A stretch of 57,240 nt of DNA, taken from positions 1 through 57,240 of the forward strand of contig NZ_JAUUTW010000033.1 of the NCBI RefSeq assembly GCF_030676415.1, read 5' to 3'. This stretch comes from Peribacillus frigoritolerans. Its GTDB lineage: Bacteria; Bacillota; Bacilli; Bacillales; DSM-1321. The notes below the pieces were generated by a model that did not search any database, was not told where the DNA came from, and saw only the letters and a program-made list of their open reading frames with translations. Position numbers and translations under genes: made by a program. Every line of letters begins with the position of its first letter. Position 1 is the first letter of the stretch. Positions 11,227 through 20,273 of the stretch are shown here, piece by piece.

Positions 11227-11772
11227 TTAATTCGAGTAAATTTCAGGCTTCAATATGCCAATATACGGGAGATTACGATACTTTTCCGCAAAATCAAGAC
11301 CATATCCGACAACAAATGCATCCGGAACGATGAACCCGGCATAGTCCGGAGTGATATCCGCTTTCCTGCCTGTTGGTTTATCCAATAAGGTAACGATTTT
11401 AATTGATTTTGCTTTTCGATAACGGAAAAGTTCCGCAAGATAGCTAAGAGTCAAACCGCTGTCGATAATATCTTCGATGATTAAAATATCCCGGCCTTCA
11501 ACTGATGTATCAAGATCCTTGATGATTTTCACTTCACCGGAAGATACAGTGGAGTTACCATAGCTTGAAACATCCATAAAGTCCATTTCAAGATGTGTAT
11601 CCACACGTTTCAGTAAATCTGACATAAATGGCATGGCGCCTTTCAGCACTCCGATAGCCAACGGGAACTTACCTTGGTAATCAGCTTCAAGCTGCGCACC
11701 CAATTCCCTGATTTTTTTTTGAAGTTCTTCCTCTGTTATTAAAACCTTTTCAATGTCGTTTTGCATGGTCAT
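11227..11772 (-). CDS. hprT: Hypoxanthine-guanine phosphoribosyltransferase
   Basis: Salvages hypoxanthine and guanine with PRPP. 181 residues, type I PRTase fold; the PRPP loop is [11 protein letters not shown] (about 96-106) with the acidic pair Glu100 and Asp101. Next to tilS and ftsH as in B. subtilis, where HprT and TilS interact and activate ftsH transcription. The start at 11772 keeps a GGGGGG site about 12 bases upstream; a second ATG two codons in is possible. Confidence 0.96.
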   Translation of the reverse strand: MTMQNDIEKVLITEEELQKKIRELGAQLEADYQGKFPLAIGVLKGAMPFMSDLLKRVDTHLEMDFMDVSSYGNSTVSSGEVKIIKDLDTSVEGRDILIIEDIIDSGLTLSYLAELFRYRKAKSIKIVTLLDKPTGRKADITPDYAGFIVPDAFVVGYGLDFAEKYRNLPYIGILKPEIYSN

Positions 11773-11798
11773 TGTAATTAATTGCCCCCCATGAAGAA

Positions 11799-13193
11799 TT
11801 AAGCTTTTTTATATTCTAAGTAGATTAAAGATTTTTCATCAGAAATTATATCCGGCTCAACATTCGATTTCTTTAAACCAGGTAGCCAAATGGCCGTTCC
11901 CGTTTGATCGATGATGACCGGCCACACATTTCTTTCTAGCATCGGGATCTTTTCATTAATAAAAATATCCTTTAACTTTTTAGTTCCACCTAATCCCTTG
12001 ACGGCCATCCGTTCGCCTTCATTCCTGGTTCGGACTGTAAGAGGAAGCTGAACAGCTGATTCGGGAAGAATAAAAGAATGATTTCCTCTAAGTACCGGAA
12101 TTTCTTCTTTTATATAGTGCGCTTTAATCTTATATCCATTCGGAAGAATAGTCTCACCGGGAATTTGTAATTTAAGGGAATATTTTTGGCTTTTTTGCCG
12201 GAAAAATCTAAAAGTGCAAGTTTGATATGATTTTTCCGCAATAAGGCCCTCCGGAAGATGCAATTCTGCAGATGGTTGAGGATTCAAAAACAAAACTAAA
12301 AGTTGGTCAATATGTAATGCCGAAAGCGATGAAGGTCTCTCCAAATAAAGATAGTTTAATATTAGTTGAATCGCCCTTCTTTGTAAAGGTTTAGGCATCG
12401 CGAGAACCTTATCAATCTGAATAACCGCTTGATCTTTATCCCGTTGGATCCAAACCTCCGACATTTTGCTTGAAACCAGGTTCAAAAAAAACTCTTCATC
12501 TTCATAAAGCTCTTCACTGAATCGCTGAAAATGCTCATGCACCTTTCTATTTTCTTTCTTTAAAAAGGGAAGAACTTCATGTCTAAAACGATTTCTTGCA
12601 TAGACACCCGTTTCATTGCTAGGGTCAAACCTTGGCTCAATATTATGAAGGGCCGCATATTCGATTATTTGGCTTTTCGTGATTTCAAGAAAAGGCCTGA
12701 TCAGATTCCCGGTATGAAAACGTCTCTTTAAAGGGATACCTGCTCTTGCTTTACCTGTCGCCCCTCTTGTTAGACGCATGAGCATCGTTTCGATTTGATC
12801 ATCTCCATGATGCCCCAGGACAAGAGTGGAGGCTTGATGCTTATCCATCATTTCTTCATAGAAAGCGAAACGCAACTTTCTTGACGTTATTTGCGAACTT
12901 TCCCCCGTCTGCTCCATCCGGGCAGGAACATCGATCCGTTTTCCCTCAAATGTAATGCCCCACCGTTCACATATATGCTCGACATATTTATAATCCTCAT
13001 AGGATTCTTCACCACGAAACATATGGTCAACACTTGCAACGATCATCCCGTATTGAAAAAGGGGTTGAATTTCCTTAAGGATATGGAGAAGAACCAATGA
13101 GTCCGGTCCCCCGGAAACGCCTATTAGCAAATTCGAGTTTTCCTTAATCAATTCGTTTCTATAAATGGTGCTCAGAACTTTTTCCTTTAACAT
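11799..13193 (-). CDS. tilS: tRNA(Ile)-lysidine synthetase
   Basis: Converts cytidine 34 of tRNA-Ile(CAU) to lysidine, changing its specificity from Met to Ile; essential. 464 residues: N-terminal PP-loop ATPase with SGGPDS (27-32), then a linker and the TilS C-terminal domain ([20 protein letters not shown]). Start ATG 13193 follows GGAAGAAG. Ends 26 bases before hprT. Functionally linked to tRNA-Ile, which is not in this window. Confidence 0.96.
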   Translation of the reverse strand: MLKEKVLSTIYRNELIKENSNLLIGVSGGPDSLVLLHILKEIQPLFQYGMIVASVDHMFRGEESYEDYKYVEHICERWGITFEGKRIDVPARMEQTGESSQITSRKLRFAFYEEMMDKHQASTLVLGHHGDDQIETMLMRLTRGATGKARAGIPLKRRFHTGNLIRPFLEITKSQIIEYAALHNIEPRFDPSNETGVYARNRFRHEVLPFLKKENRKVHEHFQRFSEELYEDEEFFLNLVSSKMSEVWIQRDKDQAVIQIDKVLAMPKPLQRRAIQLILNYLYLERPSSLSALHIDQLLVLFLNPQPSAELHLPEGLIAEKSYQTCTFRFFRQKSQKYSLKLQIPGETILPNGYKIKAHYIKEEIPVLRGNHSFILPESAVQLPLTVRTRNEGERMAVKGLGGTKKLKDIFINEKIPMLERNVWPVIIDQTGTAIWLPGLKKSNVEPDIISDEKSLIYLEYKKA

Positions 13194-13289
13194 ACAATCT
13201 TCTTCCTTCTTTATGGACAGGCATTAGTTTTATACGAATCAACCATGAAATGGTTTCAACTATTCCATGGCATTCTCCTAATAACTATA

Positions 13290-14288
13290 TCATAACAACT
13301 GTTCATATATGTAAAGAACATAGAGCATCGATATGATGGCAACCAGCAAAAAAGTTTCAAAAAAACCGCCACTTTTCTTTTTTGAAAGGTTTTGGGACCT
13401 TCTTGCTTGTCTCGTTGCCGGTTGCATTGTTTGTGGCTGACCCGTCGCTGCCTGAGTCGGGCCCTTTTTCTTCGAGTGGTTTTGCTTACTTAGCACCATG
13501 ACCAAATCCTCCCGCATTTGGAGGGCTGAATCATACTGCCCGTGGAGTGCTTTATCCAACATCTTTCTATATGGGTGCAATTCCTTTTTCTGCTTAATCA
13601 AGTCGTTAAGCTGTCTATACCCCTCCCCTTTCTTATGGAAACGTCCAGGATAGGCAGAATTGATTATAATCATCGCCACAGCGAACAAGTCATATTGCGG
13701 ATCGGCCTTTCTTGATCCAAGCCCCCAGTAACCCCTGTCAAAGAACTCGGTGAATTCTTTAACAGATCGCCCAATTAAGGTGGTGCCGCCAACATCCACG
13801 CACCGTACCTTATAGGCTGGTGAAGTCACGATCAAATTCTCAGGTTTTAAATCCCCGAACACCCAGCCATTGGCATGCAAGGCAGACAAGCTGGTTAAAA
13901 GCTGAAGCATTAATACTCCAATCCACGATGACCCTTTCTTATCGATGAAACGCAAAAAATCGTGTCCGTGGATATATTCCATGACATAAAAAGGGAGCTG
14001 CTTTCCAGTTTTCATGAAATCATCCGCTTCCAAAAAGGAAGGTCCAAGGGTAGACCCCTGGACCTTTGAAAAGGATTTTAGGATATTCATCTCCGAAATA
14101 ATGGACGTCCCATTATCACTGAGCTTTAAAGCATAATGACGATTTCCGCTTTCAACCAAATAGACGATTCCGTTCGCTCCACACCCCAATTCCTTAATTA
14201 TTTTGTACTGGTTTTTATTCCATTTTCCAGTGACCAAACTGCCAGGCAGGAGTTTACATTGATTCCTCAAAGTATTGTTCATCATCAT
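13290..14288 (-). CDS. yabT: Sporulation-associated Hanks-type Ser/Thr kinase with C-terminal membrane anchor
   Basis: 332 residues. Glycine loop GCGANGIVYLV 35-45, ATP lysine Lys55, catalytic Asp146 within GDLKPEN and metal site Asp165 in DVG. The catalytic loop has Gly145 where most kinases have Arg (a non-RD kinase), and DVG replaces DFG. There is no classical PASTA part; a lysine-rich linker (275-310) leads to a single membrane helix (about 312-331), so the kinase faces the cytoplasm. B. subtilis YabT is DNA-activated and phosphorylates RecA and other proteins during spore development; the lysine-rich stretch could serve DNA contact (inference). Start overlaps the yabS end by 35 bases. 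Confidence 0.93.
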   Translation of the reverse strand: MMMNNTLRNQCKLLPGSLVTGKWNKNQYKIIKELGCGANGIVYLVESGNRHYALKLSDNGTSIISEMNILKSFSKVQGSTLGPSFLEADDFMKTGKQLPFYVMEYIHGHDFLRFIDKKGSSWIGVLMLQLLTSLSALHANGWVFGDLKPENLIVTSPAYKVRCVDVGGTTLIGRSVKEFTEFFDRGYWGLGSRKADPQYDLFAVAMIIINSAYPGRFHKKGEGYRQLNDLIKQKKELHPYRKMLDKALHGQYDSALQMREDLVMVLSKQNHSKKKGPTQAATGQPQTMQPATRQARRSQNLSKKKSGGFFETFLLVAIISMLYVLYIYEQLL

Positions 14289-14991
14289 GTGATAACAATC
14301 CCCTCAATGAACGTTTTTTATTGAAATATGTTAAAGCTTCACGAATGGCTGGACCTGTCGGAGTGAGTCCCCCTGTACTAAGCTTAGGAAAAGTTGCCGT
14401 CAAGGCTTCAAGGTTCGGGGTCCAATCCAGCAACTTTTCAACATCATTTCTTTTCCCAGGAAATACGAATACGGAAAAACGGCTGTCACCCATTCTTGCA
14501 TTCATGCTAAGGGAAAGATCTAATAAGGAATCTTTCACTGTAGGCAGTTTATGTTTCATGCTTGCACTGGTATCAACAAGAATCAGCACTTCGAGCTTGC
14601 TTGTTTCCCCAAGCTCATCGACCACCTCCATCACTTCTCCTCGTTTATCCGGCGGAAGATCCTCCATCGTTTTTGAATCTCCAAGTATTTGTTGAAGTTC
14701 ACGATTGATAACTCCCTGTATAGTTTGAGTCATTGCCTTTTGGGTCACCATTTGGACGGTTTGGGACAACTGCTGCGCATAGACTATTTGACTTACGCCA
14801 CCTCCTGAACCAGCAATCTTCTCGATTTCCTTAAGTCCCTTTTCATCTATCACATCATTTTCCATGACACCTATGACATTGATGGTTATGCCTTGCTCCC
14901 TTGCTAATTCAGCCATGGCAGACGGCTCCTCACCATGATTTGAACATCCGTCGGTTATAAGCAAAATCTGTCTTAATGTTCCTGCTTTCAT
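14254..14991 (-). CDS. yabS: von Willebrand factor A domain protein
   Basis: 245 residues with an intact MIDAS motif DTSAS (140-144) and downstream threonine region GGLTPTGP, so a metal-binding vWA fold in the C-terminal half. The N-terminal half begins with ILLITDGCSNHG, which resembles the later part of a second vWA fold. No signal peptide or membrane segment, so probably cytoplasmic. It lies between spoIIE and yabT and overlaps yabT, implying coupled translation; in B. subtilis it belongs to a sporulation unit. Molecular role unknown. Confidence 0.9.
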   Translation of the reverse strand: MKAGTLRQILLITDGCSNHGEEPSAMAELAREQGITINVIGVMENDVIDEKGLKEIEKIAGSGGGVSQIVYAQQLSQTVQMVTQKAMTQTIQGVINRELQQILGDSKTMEDLPPDKRGEVMEVVDELGETSKLEVLILVDTSASMKHKLPTVKDSLLDLSLSMNARMGDSRFSVFVFPGKRNDVEKLLDWTPNLEALTATFPKLSTGGLTPTGPAIREALTYFNKKRSLRGLLSHDDEQYFEESM

Positions 14992-15181
14992 GTTTTGCTC
15001 TCCCTTCCTATCAATTTGTTACCATAATTGACTAAAAAAGGGGAAATTATACGCCGATGACATTGCATCAAGTCACATCATGGAGTGGAGTGATTGAAAA
15101 GAGTTCATCTTTTTACCTTTTATCCGTCTTCCCTTTCACCACCTCATTTTTGGTTTTATTTATTATATATATAAACGGCCC

Positions 15182-17656
15182 CTACTGGGCCTTTTTGCGT
15201 TTTGGAGAAACGGGAATGGATGCCCATTTCGGTGTGTTATGCTTAATTTTCGATGTTACCACTGTCATGTCATCATCTATGATCCCTTTTGTTCGGATGA
15301 CCTCTTCCAATATTAAATCAGAGATTTCCTGCGGATCGTCCGTTTCCATTTCCTTGATTTTTCGTTTAAGCCAGAACTCGATATTTTCCACATGTGAGGG
15401 GCCATCGAACACTCCATCACTCATCATGATTAATATGTCCCCTGCCTTCAGCTCTTCTGATACAACATCAACATCGAAATCCTGGATGATTCCCATAGGG
15501 AGGTTACTTGATTCAATTTTTATTATCCTATCTCCCCTTTTAATGAAACTCGGTATCGAACAGATTTTTAAAAACTTAGCCCTTGCGTCCTGAAGATCAA
15601 TCATTGCCAAATCAAGAGTCGAAAATATTTCATCGGTAGTGCGTAGAGATAATACGGAGTTTACGGATTTAATGGCTATTTTTTCTTCTATTCCCGATTG
15701 TAAAAATTTTTGAAGCAGCTTCAATGTCTCTGTACTTTCAAAATGGGCCCTTTCCCCATTTCCCATTCCATCACTAATGGCTATTGCGAATTTGCCGCAG
15801 CCAATTTCCATGGTCGTATGACTATCTCCTGATACAAGCCCTCCCCCCTTGGCAGCATGAGCAACACCCGTTTCGACCGTGAATTTTTTTGCTGACCTAA
15901 ATATCACCTCACATTGCCCGTTTGGATACGTTGCACACTCTTCTGAATGAACGACTATCGTTTCCCCTAAAATGTCAGAAAGCATAGGTGCAATCAACTT
16001 TTCACATTCCCCTCTGCCCTGGCAGTATGGGACACTCATCTCTATATCAACATTCCCTTGTTCTAGACTGTATATTTCAACATGACCTATGTGCAGTCCA
16101 AAATCCTGGATGGCTTCCAAAATGGATTCTTCATGTACATGATGATTCTTCCTTTCCCTTTGAATTTCTTTCGCAAAATCATCCATTACTGCCGAAACGC
16201 CCCGCAGTTGATCCGCCACTAGTTTCCGACTTTCCTTCACCTGCCTTTTTAATTTTTGGTTAGCTTCAAAATAAGTAAGCTCCTGTGATATCGCCCCAAT
16301 TACCTGAGGCCCGCGGCTACAATATTTCTCCCATTCTTTCGAAGTTTTTTGGGGGAGCTGACCATTATTTTCACTTAATTGAAGCATAATTTCCTGCATG
16401 CCGTCATAGGTTGTATTAAAGTTCTTGGACCAGCATTGTTCCTTTTTAAAACAAAGCTGGCACGTCTTTTCCGTTACATTACTTAAGAAGTAGTCGAATT
16501 CTTTCTCATCTTCCTCCATTCTACCCCTTTCATCCACTTGGGAAAAGCTATTAGAGAGCGCCTCAAATACATGTGAGAATTGCTCCACCCTTTGAGCGGT
16601 GACATCCCTCACTTTTCGGGCATACTGCTGCTGTTCATCAGAATTCTCGACTGTTCCCGGTATATGTTTCGCTATTTTGTTGATTATGGATGACGGAGTC
16701 AATATAAATAGGGCCACAGCTATAAGTGATTCATAAAGGGTCACCATAATATTATTGGTGCCCTCACCATATAAACCTATCAGTAATGTAGCAATCAAGA
16801 GGCCTGCGGCAACCCCTATCTTCCTTCCCTCCTTCAACAAACCGCCCAGAAGCCCTGAAAATGCGAGAAGGCTCATTTGATAAAGACTTGCAATACTTGC
16901 CAAGCTGAATATCAATCCAGTAACTACACCTACAGTGGAGCCTATGGCGGCCCCTCCCGCCAGCCCGAAGAGGAGGACCAGGTATCGCGAGAATATATGG
17001 TCGAGTGATAAATCGTATATCATCCAGCCGATGGTTCCGGTCATCACCGAAGCCAGCAAGATGATGATGCTGACGATTTCCTCCGTCTTTAATGATTGGG
17101 ACTTTTTCCGAATGGTCAGCAGCGGGATGGACTGTATGAAGATTAAGGTTAAAATCATTGCAAGTCCCGCCTCTACTCCTATCATCATTAAGTCGTACAG
17201 CTGAATCGTTCGAAATACCAGATATTGCTCGGCCAGGTTGACCAGGAATAGTGAAGCAAAGACGTACATCGACATCGTCTTGAATTGTCCTTCCACGGCG
17301 GGCTTCTTGATCTTATGAAATAACAGGAGCAGGAACGCCGATGTAAAGATGACTAAACTATTCGAATAGTGAACGGTCAGCCCACCTGCAATCAATCCGA
17401 ATAAAGCCAGTGGCGCCCTGTCACGTCTCATGAGAAAAACAGCTGCGAAAAACGGAAGTCCAAATGGTGCAAGCTGCGAAAGAATTAATGCCCGTCCTAA
17501 TAAAAAACCGATAATTGCTAAAGAGATACCCTTTTTTATGAATATGTCTTCCGTCTTCATTTGCAGTTGTTGGATCCAATTGATGGCCCCTGCCTTCGCT
17601 TCTTTTAACTGAACATCTCCAAGAGGTTCCATCATAGGTCTTTCTGCTTTTTCCAT
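15182..17656 (-). CDS. spoIIE: Stage II sporulation protein E, membrane PP2C phosphatase
   Basis: Dephosphorylates SpoIIAA-P so that sigma-F is released in the forespore, and helps place the polar septum with FtsZ. 824 residues: multiple membrane segments from about 40 to 330, a regulatory/FtsZ-interacting middle, and a C-terminal PP2C phosphatase. Metal-binding aspartates can be placed at Asp611, Asp629 (SDGMGNG), Asp747 (MSDGVFDG) and the DDDMTVV cluster near 795, matching the known B. subtilis residues within one position. Its promoter at 17687-17719 has the unusual 21-bp spacing of Spo0A-activated spoIIE. yabS follows after 190 bases. Confidence 0.97.
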   Translation of the reverse strand: MEKAERPMMEPLGDVQLKEAKAGAINWIQQLQMKTEDIFIKKGISLAIIGFLLGRALILSQLAPFGLPFFAAVFLMRRDRAPLALFGLIAGGLTVHYSNSLVIFTSAFLLLLFHKIKKPAVEGQFKTMSMYVFASLFLVNLAEQYLVFRTIQLYDLMMIGVEAGLAMILTLIFIQSIPLLTIRKKSQSLKTEEIVSIIILLASVMTGTIGWMIYDLSLDHIFSRYLVLLFGLAGGAAIGSTVGVVTGLIFSLASIASLYQMSLLAFSGLLGGLLKEGRKIGVAAGLLIATLLIGLYGEGTNNIMVTLYESLIAVALFILTPSSIINKIAKHIPGTVENSDEQQQYARKVRDVTAQRVEQFSHVFEALSNSFSQVDERGRMEEDEKEFDYFLSNVTEKTCQLCFKKEQCWSKNFNTTYDGMQEIMLQLSENNGQLPQKTSKEWEKYCSRGPQVIGAISQELTYFEANQKLKRQVKESRKLVADQLRGVSAVMDDFAKEIQRERKNHHVHEESILEAIQDFGLHIGHVEIYSLEQGNVDIEMSVPYCQGRGECEKLIAPMLSDILGETIVVHSEECATYPNGQCEVIFRSAKKFTVETGVAHAAKGGGLVSGDSHTTMEIGCGKFAIAISDGMGNGERAHFESTETLKLLQKFLQSGIEEKIAIKSVNSVLSLRTTDEIFSTLDLAMIDLQDARAKFLKICSIPSFIKRGDRIIKIESSNLPMGIIQDFDVDVVSEELKAGDILIMMSDGVFDGPSHVENIEFWLKRKIKEMETDDPQEISDLILEEVIRTKGIIDDDMTVVTSKIKHNTPKWASIPVSPKRKKAQ

Positions 17657-17686
17657 TTCAACACCCCATTCGTATTAGTGATTTTT

Positions 17687-17752
17687 ATTATATAGAGGGC
17701 TTGTCTATTTTTTTGTCAGAATTTTATAAGCGGATAAGAAAAACGTTCGACG
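17687..17752 (-). promoter_or_regulatory. spoIIE promoter, sigma-A with 21-bp spacer and 0A-like box
   Basis: Minus strand: CTGACA (17714-17719), 21 bp, TATAAT (17687-17692), about 30 bases before the start codon. A 0A-like box CGTCGAA (17746-17752, consensus TGNCGAA) lies upstream of the -35. The long spacer is a known hallmark of Spo0A~P-activated promoters such as spoIIE. The rest of the 326-base gap up to the tRNAs is AT-rich and holds the divergent tRNA promoter. Confidence 0.75.
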
Positions 17753-17922
17753 AAATTCTTCTCGAACAATCATTTGTATACAGGTTTTTGTGCCTTTTTT
17801 TTCAATACAGAAACAGGCGTTCTTTTTTTTATGAAGAAAAGCAAAGTTTTTAGGTTATTTTTGCGGAAAATAACACGAATAAATAATCAGGAACTGGAAA
17901 CCGACAAACTTTATTTTTTTTG

Positions 17923-17951
17923 TTGACATTTTTTCTTTACGAATGTAAGAT
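17923..17951 (+). promoter_or_regulatory. Promoter of the tRNA-Met/Glu operon
   Basis: Plus strand: TTGACA (17923-17928), 17 bp, TAAGAT (17946-17951), about 33 bases before the tRNA-Met gene. It points away from spoIIE, which is transcribed in the other direction. Confidence 0.8.
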
Positions 17952-17983
17952 ATAACTTGTGCTTCAGTAGCACTTACCATTAT

Positions 17984-18057
17984 GGCGGCGTAGCTCAGCT
18001 GGCTAGAGCGTACGGTTCATACCCGTGAGGTCGGGGGTTCGATCCCCTCTGCCGCTA
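17984..18057 (+). tRNA. trnSL-Met: tRNA-Met (elongator), anticodon CAT
   Basis: 74 bases fold as a tRNA: acceptor 17984-17990 with 18050-18056 (two G-U pairs), anticodon loop with CAT, T-loop TTCGATC, discriminator A at 18057. The first acceptor pair is G-U, not the C-A mismatch of initiator tRNAs, so this is the elongator form. No CCA is encoded. Same tRNA and neighbours (yabR, spoIIE) as in B. subtilis, but on the plus strand here. Confidence 0.96.
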
Positions 18058-18077
18058 TCTTTTATCATGAAATTCAC

Positions 18078-18149
18078 GGCCCGTTGGTCAAGCGGTTAAG
18101 ACACCGCCCTTTCACGGCGGTAACACGGGTTCGAATCCCGTACGGGTCA
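18078..18149 (+). tRNA. trnSL-Glu: tRNA-Glu, anticodon TTC
   Basis: 72 bases: acceptor 18078-18084 with 18142-18148, anticodon TTC between CCGCC and GGCGG stems, T-loop TTCGAAT, discriminator A 18149, no encoded CCA. Twenty bases after tRNA-Met and evidently in the same transcript. Confidence 0.96.
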
Positions 18150-18158
18150 TCAAATACC

Positions 18159-18206
18159 AAAAGCGCCTCTGCTCACTTATCTCAGTAAGTGTACAGAGGC
18201 GCTTTT
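18159..18206 (+). terminator. Terminator of the tRNA operon
   Basis: 13-bp stem AAAAGCGCCTCTG (18159-18171) with CAGAGGCGCTTTT (18194-18206), further inner pairing in the loop, then TTTTT on the plus strand. It stops the tRNA transcript before it runs into yabR head-on. It could also act weakly from the other side. Confidence 0.88.
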
Positions 18207-18234
18207 TTCATGTCGTTGGTGATAATTAAAAGAA

Positions 18235-18254
18235 GACAAGCCAGCAAGCTTGCC
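18235..18254 (-). terminator. yabR terminator
   Basis: Minus-strand stem GGCAAGC / GCTTGTC (one G-U) with a 6-base loop followed by TTCTTTT. Short but correctly placed after yabR. Confidence 0.6.
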
Positions 18255-18317
18255 TTTATCTACACTATGAATAATTTCACAGGAAAAGTTGCTAAACTAT
18301 TATTTTCAGCAGCAGTT

Positions 18318-18779
18318 TTATCCGCGTCTTCCTCCTCGACCTCCCCGTTTCGTTTCGGTGCTACGTTTAAGGGTCGTTAAGCGGTCTTCGCTATCTTTTA
18401 AGAATTTAGCCATTTTTTGCTCAAAGTTTTCCTTGGGTTGGAAACTATTACCTTTCGAGCGGAAGTCTTTGGAACGGCTGTCATTCCCTCTTCCTTGGCC
18501 TTGGCGCGGACGTGGTGTGTATGCAGGTTTTTGCTCAGCTTCAGGACGGTCTATCGCTTTTTTTATGGACAAGCCAATCTTGCCATCTTTAACATTGATG
18601 ACTTTCACATCAACTGTATCGCCCACTTTTAAATGATCATTGATATCCTTGACATAGTTATCAGCCACTTCACTGATATGGACAAGACCGGTTGAACCTT
18701 GAGGTAGCTCTACAAATGCACCAAAATTAGTTATGCCTGTTACTTTACCTTGTAACTTGCTGCCTACTTCGATTGACAT
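18318..18779 (-). CDS. yabR: S1-domain RNA-binding protein
   Basis: 153 residues: an N-terminal S1 domain (SKLQGKVTGITNFGAFVEL to VKDGKIGLSIKKA, residues 6-73) followed by a charged, arginine- and glycine-rich tail ending GGRGGRRG. This general stress protein 13-type architecture binds RNA and probably ribosomes. Preceded by GGAGG about 11 bases before the start. Neighbour of divIC as in B. subtilis. Exact role unknown. Confidence 0.92.
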   Translation of the reverse strand: MSIEVGSKLQGKVTGITNFGAFVELPQGSTGLVHISEVADNYVKDINDHLKVGDTVDVKVINVKDGKIGLSIKKAIDRPEAEQKPAYTPRPRQGQGRGNDSRSKDFRSKGNSFQPKENFEQKMAKFLKDSEDRLTTLKRSTETKRGGRGGRRG

Positions 18780-18859
18780 AAAAAAAATGTTCCTCCTTAG
18801 AAATGTTAAAAAATCTCTTCATACTATATTATAACGAAAGTAAAAAAACAGTGTCAATA

Positions 18860-19246
18860 TTAGTCACTATCTTCCTTCCCTTTTGGAAGGGTAAAAATGA
18901 TTTCGCCTTTTTCAGATAAGAAATAATCCCGTCTGGCTATTTTCGCTATATAGTCGTCGTCATTAAGCTTTACGATTTCTTCTTTAAGTAGGGTCTCGTC
19001 TTTTTTCAATTCAGCTAACTTTCCCTTCAATTCTTCCTTCTGTTGTACTTTCTCATCCAGTGCAACATTTTGCGTTATGAGGGTGGAAACGGCAAAAATC
19101 AAAAAGACAGCGGCGAAAACTGAGTAAAGAGTTAATCTACGCATTAGACCACGCTTCTTTTTTTCTACGGTTTGTACTTTTTTCTCTTGTTGAGCGACGT
19201 AGGGATTTTCTATTTTTGCCACTTTCCTTTTACGCAGGCTACTCAT
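18860..19246 (-). CDS. divIC: Cell-division protein DivIC (FtsB-like)
   Basis: Bitopic membrane protein of the divisome that pairs with FtsL and DivIB in septal peptidoglycan synthesis, both in growth and sporulation. 128 residues: basic cytoplasmic N-terminus, membrane helix about 37-58, then an extracellular coiled coil (KVQQKEELKGKLAELKK). Length matches B. subtilis (125). Clear GGAG before ATG 19246. Follows yabQ by 13 bases. Confidence 0.95.
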   Translation of the reverse strand: MSSLRKRKVAKIENPYVAQQEKKVQTVEKKKRGLMRRLTLYSVFAAVFLIFAVSTLITQNVALDEKVQQKEELKGKLAELKKDETLLKEEIVKLNDDDYIAKIARRDYFLSEKGEIIFTLPKGKEDSD

Positions 19247-19259
19247 TTTTTATCGCTCC

Positions 19260-19892
19260 TCATTTCTTTTTATTTCTCCATCCATTTAGCGTTCTAAATA
19301 TAGAATTCTTTATTTTCAATAAAATCCCTTTTCCTTTATTATAAAACTTCCCGACGTTTTTCGTAACAAAAACCGGCAATAAATTCCATATATAAGTCAG
19401 AATCCATTTTAATGGCCTCCAGAATATATTCAAAATAAAGAGAAGTATTTTCCCCGCCCATTTTAATAATGCAAAAACGAACTTACCTATCCCGATGATG
19501 ATCGCTAATACAGATAATATTACCCATTTTATCGGTAGAAATATCAGCATGCGAACCGAATCCGCTATAAATCTCGCCAACTTTATCACAAGTATTATCA
19601 AAAACTCTAAAAAACGTAGATAGAAACCTTTGAAAAGTGCTTGATAAGCTGAAAAACCGCATAATAAGGCCAAAAATAAATAGAGGCGAAACTCTCCCTC
19701 ATTCACTAAAAACAAAACATAAAAAATAAGGAGACCCTGAATGATCCAGAAAAGGAAGTCATGGATGAATACAATCCATCTTTTCCTTTCTGAACGATTC
19801 AGGAACCGGCTATACGTATCCAGGGCAGCTCCAAAGCCACTGCCCATGCCTATCATCGCAAGCAACGTATAAAATTGGATCGTTAAGGTCAT
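19260..19892 (-). CDS. yabQ: Spore cortex protein YabQ, multi-pass membrane
   Basis: 210 residues with about five predicted membrane segments (roughly 4-24, 39-60, 68-88, 90-110 and 120-160) and a basic tail. In B. subtilis YabQ sits in the mother-cell membrane around the forespore and is needed for cortex formation. Its ATG overlaps the yabP stop (ATGA), so the two are translationally coupled. No catalytic motif is visible. Confidence 0.92.
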   Translation of the reverse strand: MTLTIQFYTLLAMIGMGSGFGAALDTYSRFLNRSERKRWIVFIHDFLFWIIQGLLIFYVLFLVNEGEFRLYLFLALLCGFSAYQALFKGFYLRFLEFLIILVIKLARFIADSVRMLIFLPIKWVILSVLAIIIGIGKFVFALLKWAGKILLFILNIFWRPLKWILTYIWNLLPVFVTKNVGKFYNKGKGILLKIKNSIFRTLNGWRNKKK

Positions 19893-20197
19893 TTGAACAA
19901 TTTGCCAAAGAAGCCTTTAGCTTTCTCCCCTGATTGCTCATCTAAATAAACAAGGTCGAAAATCTTTCCCTTAATGGAAACGATGCCTTTATCAACGTCC
20001 AAATTCTTCATTTGCAAGTTTTGGCCCCGGATAGATAAGAATCCCATTGACGTTTCGAGCAGAAACTCTTCATTATCAAAACTTTCCACTTGTTTGACAC
20101 CGGTAATATCAAGTAAACGGCGGCCTTTCATCGTTACATCATGCTCTTGGATCGTTCCCTTTGTGTAACCAGCATTCGGATCAATATATTGGCTCAT
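19889..20197 (-). CDS. yabP: Sporulation protein YabP
   Basis: 102 residues of the YabP/YqfC family: GRRLLDITGVKQVESFDNEE and the conserved FLSIRGQNLQMKNLDVDKG block, with C-terminal GLF/FGKLF. Needed for cortex formation in B. subtilis, molecular role unclear. I start at ATG 20197 (MSQYIDPNAG), eight bases after AGGG; the longer reading to 20233 lacks a site and exceeds the family length of about 100. Confidence 0.93.
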   Translation of the reverse strand: MSQYIDPNAGYTKGTIQEHDVTMKGRRLLDITGVKQVESFDNEEFLLETSMGFLSIRGQNLQMKNLDVDKGIVSIKGKIFDLVYLDEQSGEKAKGFFGKLFK

Positions 20198-20273
20198 TTT
20201 TTCATCCCTCACAGTACCACTGATTTTGTACAAGTGTATGTCCGTAAGAGTGGAATTAGAACCAAGCCTGTCC

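Noticed and set aside
15182..15210. spoIIE terminator hairpin at its stop codon
   Set aside because: GGCC-CAGTAG-GGCC with a short T-run is weak and overlaps the coding end; not annotated as a feature.
18159..18206. Hairpin as part of a third RNA gene
   Set aside because: It is the terminator of the tRNA operon; no tRNA or ncRNA fold is left.
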